Position numbers and translations under genes: made by a program. 9,995 nt of DNA from Bacillota bacterium (lineage in GTDB: Bacteria; Bacillota; Clostridia; Christensenellales; Aristaeellaceae), in contig JAEVYX010000055.1 of assembly GCA_023392515.1 (NCBI GenBank), forward strand, positions 1 to 9,995, written 5' to 3'. Shown here in pieces: positions 7,116 through 9,995 of the stretch (position 1 is the stretch's first letter; every line of letters starts with the position of its first letter). The notes under the pieces were generated by a model, which made no database searches, was not told where the DNA came from, and saw nothing but the letters and a program-made list of their open reading frames with translations.

Positions 7116-8494
7116 TGAAACTCCTCCTCCTTCTTAACCGATCCGGTAGCGTTGTAGACCATCAGCGAAAGCGTGGCGCTGATCAGAAAAACCAGGATTC
7201 CGATGGTGGAGGCCAAGGAATACTGCTGGTCGTTGACGGTGAGCTTATACAGCCATGTGACCAGCAAATCTGTCTTTCCTGCCTGGAAGTATTCGGTAGT
7301 CGCAGGCCCGCCTGCGGTGAGCAGGTATATCACGTTAAAGTTATTGATGTTTCCCACAAACTGGGTAATGAGGTATGGGGTCGTCACAAACAGCATATAG
7401 GGCAGTGTAATACGGGTAAAGCTTTTTACCGGGCCTGCGCCGTCAATCGCTGCGCTTTCATACAGGTCCCGGGGGATATTCATCAGAATACCGGTGGTAA
7501 TCAGCATGGTATAGGGGATGCCAACCCACAAATTCACCACAATGACCGAAATACGGGCCAGCGTGGCATCCGTCAAAAAGGGGATAGACTGGGAAATAAT
7601 TCCCCATTCCTTTAGAAGTGTGTTTACAGGACCCTGGTCGTGGAGGATTTGGCTCATAAGCATTAGGCTTACAAATTGGGGCACCGCAATGGTAATTACG
7701 AAAATGGTGCGCCACATTTTTTTGAACCGGATCCCTTTTTTGTTGATCATGATGGCTAGTATCATGCCAAATAAGTAGTTGGTAAAGGTGGCAAAAAACG
7801 CCCAGGTCAGCGTCCAGGAAAGAATTTTGCCAAAGGTAGCCGATTTCAAGGGATTTTGCCAGAAGATATCCCTAAAGTTTTGCAGCCCTACCCAGGTGAA
7901 CGAGTTGCCGGGGGGTTGATGGTTTTTATCGAAGTTTGTAAAAGCAATCAGGACCATGAACACGATGGGCAATATGGTGAAAGCAGCAACCATAAGGCTG
8001 GGCGGAGTGATAAGGGTAGCATGGTAGCGCTCGTTGAAAAGGGATTTCAAGTCCTCATGAAAGCGGTTTAAACGCTTGCCTTGCTCCATGAGCTTTTGCG
8101 ACTTGTACGCTGCTTTGAGATTGGAAATGTAAATAGCAAGGAACAGCAGCAAAAGAAAAATGCTTAATACGCTGTAGAGAAGAATAAGCATGGAATTGTC
8201 GCCCGGCACCCGGCGATAAATTTGCTGGGCTTCATCCCATACCCGGAGCATTACGTTTTCCCCTAGGGTGGTAATATGGCTAAGATATCTCCAGCCAAAA
8301 AAGATCAGATACAGCACCATGGCTGCCTGGGCCCCCAAATAGATGAGTCCTTTAATAATTTGCCCCCGGCTTAGGTTGCCAAAGCCCATCACCAGAAAGG
8401 ATAACCGGGTAGGGGCATCGCCCTGCCGGAAGATTTCACCGATCAGCGCAAGCTTTTTTCCCTGAGTCTGGAAGAAGTTTCCGGCTTTTTTCAT
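7112..8494 (-). CDS. malF: Maltodextrin-type ABC importer permease (MalF family), N-terminally extended
   Basis: This 460-residue permease is longer than the common 290-310 residue MalF-like proteins because of a roughly 160-residue N-terminal part. That part includes MGFGNLSRGQIIKG (36-49), two extra membrane segments (about 46-68 and 102-124) and a charged stretch (125-158). It resembles the extended MalF/MdxF proteins of Firmicutes. The conserved core has about six membrane segments from 167 onward and the EAA loop YESAAIDGAGPVKSF (345-359), with Glu346, Ala349, Asp351 and Gly352, which contacts the ATPase. FNVIYLLTAGGP (386-397) is another family signature. The ATG has ribosome binding site AAAGGAGG (8510-8503) at 8 bases. 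It is separated from the binding-protein gene by a terminator-like hairpin and a palindromic repeat, and overlaps malG by 4 bp. Confidence 0.9.
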   Translation of the reverse strand: MKKAGNFFQTQGKKLALIGEIFRQGDAPTRLSFLVMGFGNLSRGQIIKGLIYLGAQAAMVLYLIFFGWRYLSHITTLGENVMLRVWDEAQQIYRRVPGDNSMLILLYSVLSIFLLLLFLAIYISNLKAAYKSQKLMEQGKRLNRFHEDLKSLFNERYHATLITPPSLMVAAFTILPIVFMVLIAFTNFDKNHQPPGNSFTWVGLQNFRDIFWQNPLKSATFGKILSWTLTWAFFATFTNYLFGMILAIMINKKGIRFKKMWRTIFVITIAVPQFVSLMLMSQILHDQGPVNTLLKEWGIISQSIPFLTDATLARISVIVVNLWVGIPYTMLITTGILMNIPRDLYESAAIDGAGPVKSFTRITLPYMLFVTTPYLITQFVGNINNFNVIYLLTAGGPATTEYFQAGKTDLLVTWLYKLTVNDQQYSLASTIGILVFLISATLSLMVYNATGSVKKEEEFQ

Positions 8495-8512
8495 CCTGTC
8501 TGCCTCCTTTGG

Positions 8513-8576
8513 AAGGGGCTCCGCCCCTTAAACCCCGCTAAAGGGATAAATCCCTTTAGAATCCCTGTAATGGGGT
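8513..8576. repeat. Palindromic intergenic repeat next to the malF ribosome binding site
   Basis: Two perfect hairpins lie side by side: AAGGGGC (8513-8519) with GCCCCTT (8523-8529), loop TCC; and CTAAAGGGA (8538-8546) with TCCCTTTAG (8551-8559), loop TAAA. ACCCC (8532-8536) and GGGGT (8572-8576) can close around the second one. On the transcribed (minus) strand the first hairpin ends two bases before the AAAGGAGG site of malF. This arrangement looks like one of the interspersed GC-rich palindromic repeats of Clostridia genomes. Copy number cannot be judged from this window. Confidence 0.65.
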
Positions 8577-8629
8577 AGAAAGAGAAGTGCGAATATAGGA
8601 ATCAATGGTCTGGAAACCATAGTAAATAG

Positions 8630-8677
8630 AAAAGGGGTGCTGCCCTGCCCTCGAAAAAGGGCAGAGGAGCAGCACCC
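8630..8677 (-). terminator. Terminator/attenuator after the binding-protein gene
   Basis: On the minus strand, 11 bases after the binding-protein stop codon, GGGTGCTGC (8677-8669) pairs with GCAGCACCC (8643-8635). Inside this, CTGCCC (8664-8659) pairs with GGGCAG (8650-8645) around an 8-base loop, leaving a small internal bulge. CTTTTCTATTT follows. This is the usual position of a partial terminator in importer operons, letting the binding protein be made in excess over the permeases. No strong promoter is visible between it and malF, so malF expression probably depends on read-through. Confidence 0.75.
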
Positions 8678-8687
8678 TCAAATCAAT

Positions 8688-9866
8688 TTATTGTGCGGAG
8701 ATCTGGGCGACCATTTCGTCAAGCAGTGTCTTTACGTCTTTGGTGTAGTCCTTGGCTTCCATGGTGGTGCCAAAGGCCTCTGCGGGCGTCCAGTAGCCGC
8801 CCAGCACGTCCTTTTGGCTGGTGGCATAGGCCGCTTGGGCAGCCAATGCGGCCAGGGCGATGTTTTCGCCAACCTTTTCGGAGGCGGCAGCATTGATGTT
8901 GGAGGGCCCCATGGCCCGCTTCTCAAAGCGGATGAGCTGGTTTTCTTCGTTGGTAAGGAATTCGGCCAAATCCATGGCATCGGCGGGGAATTGGGACATG
9001 GTGTTTACGCCCAGAAGTTTGAAGCCCGCAAAGGAACCCATCTGCGCCTGTTCTGCACCAAGGGTAAAGGTGGGCAGCTTTGTGGCGGCGTAGTTATCGC
9101 CCAGTTTGTCTTGGATGGCGGTGGCATTCCATGTGCCGGATACGCCCACTGCGATGGTGTCGCCCATGCCGCCGGTTAAAATGGCATCATCCCCGGTGAG
9201 GAAAGCACTGTGGGCGGTGAGAGCTTTGATGGCTTCCCCGGCCAATACGCCTTTTTCATTGTTGAAATCGCATACTTGCTTGCCGTTCTCATCAAGGCCC
9301 AGCTTGCCGCCGGCGCCCAGGAAGAAGGATGCAATATACCAGCCGTTGGACACATCCATGAAGAACTTCTTGCCGGCCTTTTCGCAGGCGGCCAGGATAC
9401 CATCCAGCGTCTTGACGTCTTCTTCCGAGATAACAGACTTGTCATAGTACAGGAAGTAGCCGTTATCTGCCGTCATGGGATAGGCGTAAAGTACGTCGCC
9501 TACGGAAGCGGCTTCAATCGAGCCGGCCAGGTTGGCGGCCTTGATCGCATCCAGGTTCCGGGTTACTTCATACAAAGCGCCTGCATTCACCAAATCGTAC
9601 AATTGGTCGTTGGCAAAGGAAAATACATCCGCGGCGGCGGCGGGATCTTCCAGATAGCGGGCTTTGGTATCGGGCTCGCCTACAACGCCCAAGGTGATTT
9701 CGTAGGTCTTGTCAGAATGGGCGGCCTTGAAGGCTTCAATCATTTCACCCAGCATAGCCTGGTCGTCCTGGGACCCCCATACCTTCAGGGTGACAGTTTC
9801 CGCCAACGCGGCGGTAGCAGAAAATACCATGATCAGAGCGAGACAAAGGGACAAAATTTTCTTCAT
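8688..9866 (-). CDS. Sugar (maltodextrin-type) ABC transporter solute-binding protein
   Basis: This 392-residue family 1 extracellular binding protein would capture oligosaccharides and deliver them to the MalF/MalG channel. The N-terminus MKKILSLCLALIMVFSA is a Sec signal peptide with a signal-peptidase I site after Ala22 (TAALA before ETVTLKVWG). No lipobox cysteine follows the hydrophobic core. The mature protein opens with the TLKVWG strand, then ADVFSFANDQLYDLVNAGAL (AD at about 84-85), and later has GVSGTWNA and GGYWTPA, all typical of MalE-like proteins. An in-frame ATG lies two codons earlier at 9872. I chose 9866 because AAGGAG (9881-9876) is 9 bases from it and only 3 from the other. 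Maltodextrin specificity is inferred from the operon, so I leave the symbol blank. Confidence 0.9.
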   Translation of the reverse strand: MKKILSLCLALIMVFSATAALAETVTLKVWGSQDDQAMLGEMIEAFKAAHSDKTYEITLGVVGEPDTKARYLEDPAAAADVFSFANDQLYDLVNAGALYEVTRNLDAIKAANLAGSIEAASVGDVLYAYPMTADNGYFLYYDKSVISEEDVKTLDGILAACEKAGKKFFMDVSNGWYIASFFLGAGGKLGLDENGKQVCDFNNEKGVLAGEAIKALTAHSAFLTGDDAILTGGMGDTIAVGVSGTWNATAIQDKLGDNYAATKLPTFTLGAEQAQMGSFAGFKLLGVNTMSQFPADAMDLAEFLTNEENQLIRFEKRAMGPSNINAAASEKVGENIALAALAAQAAYATSQKDVLGGYWTPAEAFGTTMEAKDYTKDVKTLLDEMVAQISAQ

Positions 9867-9875
9867 AGCCATACT

Positions 9876-9881
9876 CTCCTT
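9876..9881 (-). promoter_or_regulatory. Ribosome binding site that decides the binding-protein start
   Basis: AAGGAG on the minus strand lies 9 bases before the ATG at 9866 and 3 bases before the ATG at 9872. The normal spacing is 5-9 bases, so the inner ATG is favoured, giving MKKILSL as the N-terminus. Confidence 0.65.
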
Positions 9882-9893
9882 GCTTTTTTTATA

Positions 9894-9995
9894 TCAACAC
9901 GCCTCTACCGGCATGTCAACAACGGAACGTACAGACGCGCCTTCCTGGAGTTCGGTATCCAAAAGAATGTGCCGGGCACTCTCGTCATCCTCCAG
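9894..9995 (-). CDS. C-terminal end of a probable LacI-family transcription regulator (partial)
   Basis: An open frame enters from the right edge and ends in TGA at 9896-9894, giving 33 residues. The piece contains RHILLDTELQEGASVRSVV, which resembles the last strand and tail of LacI/GalR-family sugar repressors (pattern L-L-x-T-E-L followed by a short polar tail). The DNA-binding and sugar-binding regions lie outside the window, so the call rests on this short tail and on the context. A LacI-type regulator directly upstream of a maltodextrin importer on the same strand is common (MalR-like). Only 27 bases separate its stop codon from the binding-protein start, and they hold the ribosome binding site but no recognisable promoter or operator. 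The two genes are therefore probably co-transcribed, unless a promoter lies inside the regulator's coding region. Confidence 0.55.
   Translation of the reverse strand: MEDDESARHILLDTELQEGASVRSVVDMPVEAC

Noticed and set aside
8061..8077. AAGCG...CGCTT near-palindrome as a possible LacI or cre operator
   Set aside because: It lies inside the malF coding sequence, far from any promoter, and the symmetry is imperfect. Chance is the simpler explanation.
8578..8634. A possible minus-strand promoter for malF with a TATATT -10 box
   Set aside because: TATATT (near 8599-8594) is present, but the base pairs at the -35 position are a poor match, so it cannot be supported.
8637..9179. A 180-codon plus-strand open frame opposite the binding protein
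   Set aside because: It is antisense to a well-supported binding-protein gene and begins within the terminator hairpin.
1..9995. CRISPR array, transposase, tRNA/rRNA, toxin-antitoxin or phage genes
   Set aside because: No regularly spaced direct repeats, recombinase motifs, cloverleaf genes or small gene pairs of that type could be seen on either strand.

Overview
The window holds two convergent gene clusters that meet at a strong hairpin terminator near position 4680. Purine-rich GGAGG-type ribosome binding sites, a maltose-type ABC importer with no ATPase gene beside it, and GC-rich palindromic intergenic elements all suggest a low-to-mid-GC Bacillota genome, most likely a gut-type Clostridia lineage. 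That assignment is inference; there is no rRNA or other marker gene here.

Left part, plus strand. Positions 1-300 are non-coding. They contain a dense set of inverted repeats, ending in a rho-independent terminator (261-296) for a gene that lies outside the window. A good promoter with an extended -10 box (318-346) then starts a compact operon: rfbC (433-990), rfbB (1000-2022), rfbD (2035-2895) and a tandem-domain family 2 glycosyltransferase (2920-4653). The three rfb genes are the last three steps of dTDP-L-rhamnose synthesis. The first enzyme, RfbA (glucose-1-phosphate thymidylyltransferase), is not in the window. The glycosyltransferase probably uses a nucleotide sugar, possibly dTDP-rhamnose itself, to build a cell-surface polysaccharide. 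Its second glycosyltransferase domain has lost the usual metal-binding acidic motif.

Right part, minus strand, read from the right edge inward. The cluster runs: the last 33 residues of a probable LacI-family regulator (9894-9995), a maltodextrin-type solute-binding protein (8688-9866), a terminator-like hairpin plus a palindromic repeat (8513-8677), two MalF/MalG-type permeases (7112-8494 and 6255-7115), and an exported GH13 alpha-amylase-family enzyme (4729-6258). The last three genes overlap by 4 bp at each junction (ATGA), so they are almost certainly translated as a coupled unit. Together they describe a system for cutting starch or maltodextrin outside the cell and importing the oligosaccharides. 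The energising ATPase (MalK/MsiK type) must be encoded elsewhere.

The most unusual points are: the binding protein has a signal-peptidase I type leader instead of the lipoprotein leader expected in a Gram-positive importer; the second active site of the tandem glycosyltransferase is degenerate; the palindrome-rich element at the left edge has interleaved, crossing arms; and a palindromic repeat sits only two bases from the malF ribosome binding site. I found no CRISPR array, transposase, tRNA, rRNA or phage gene, and nothing I would call a wholly new system.
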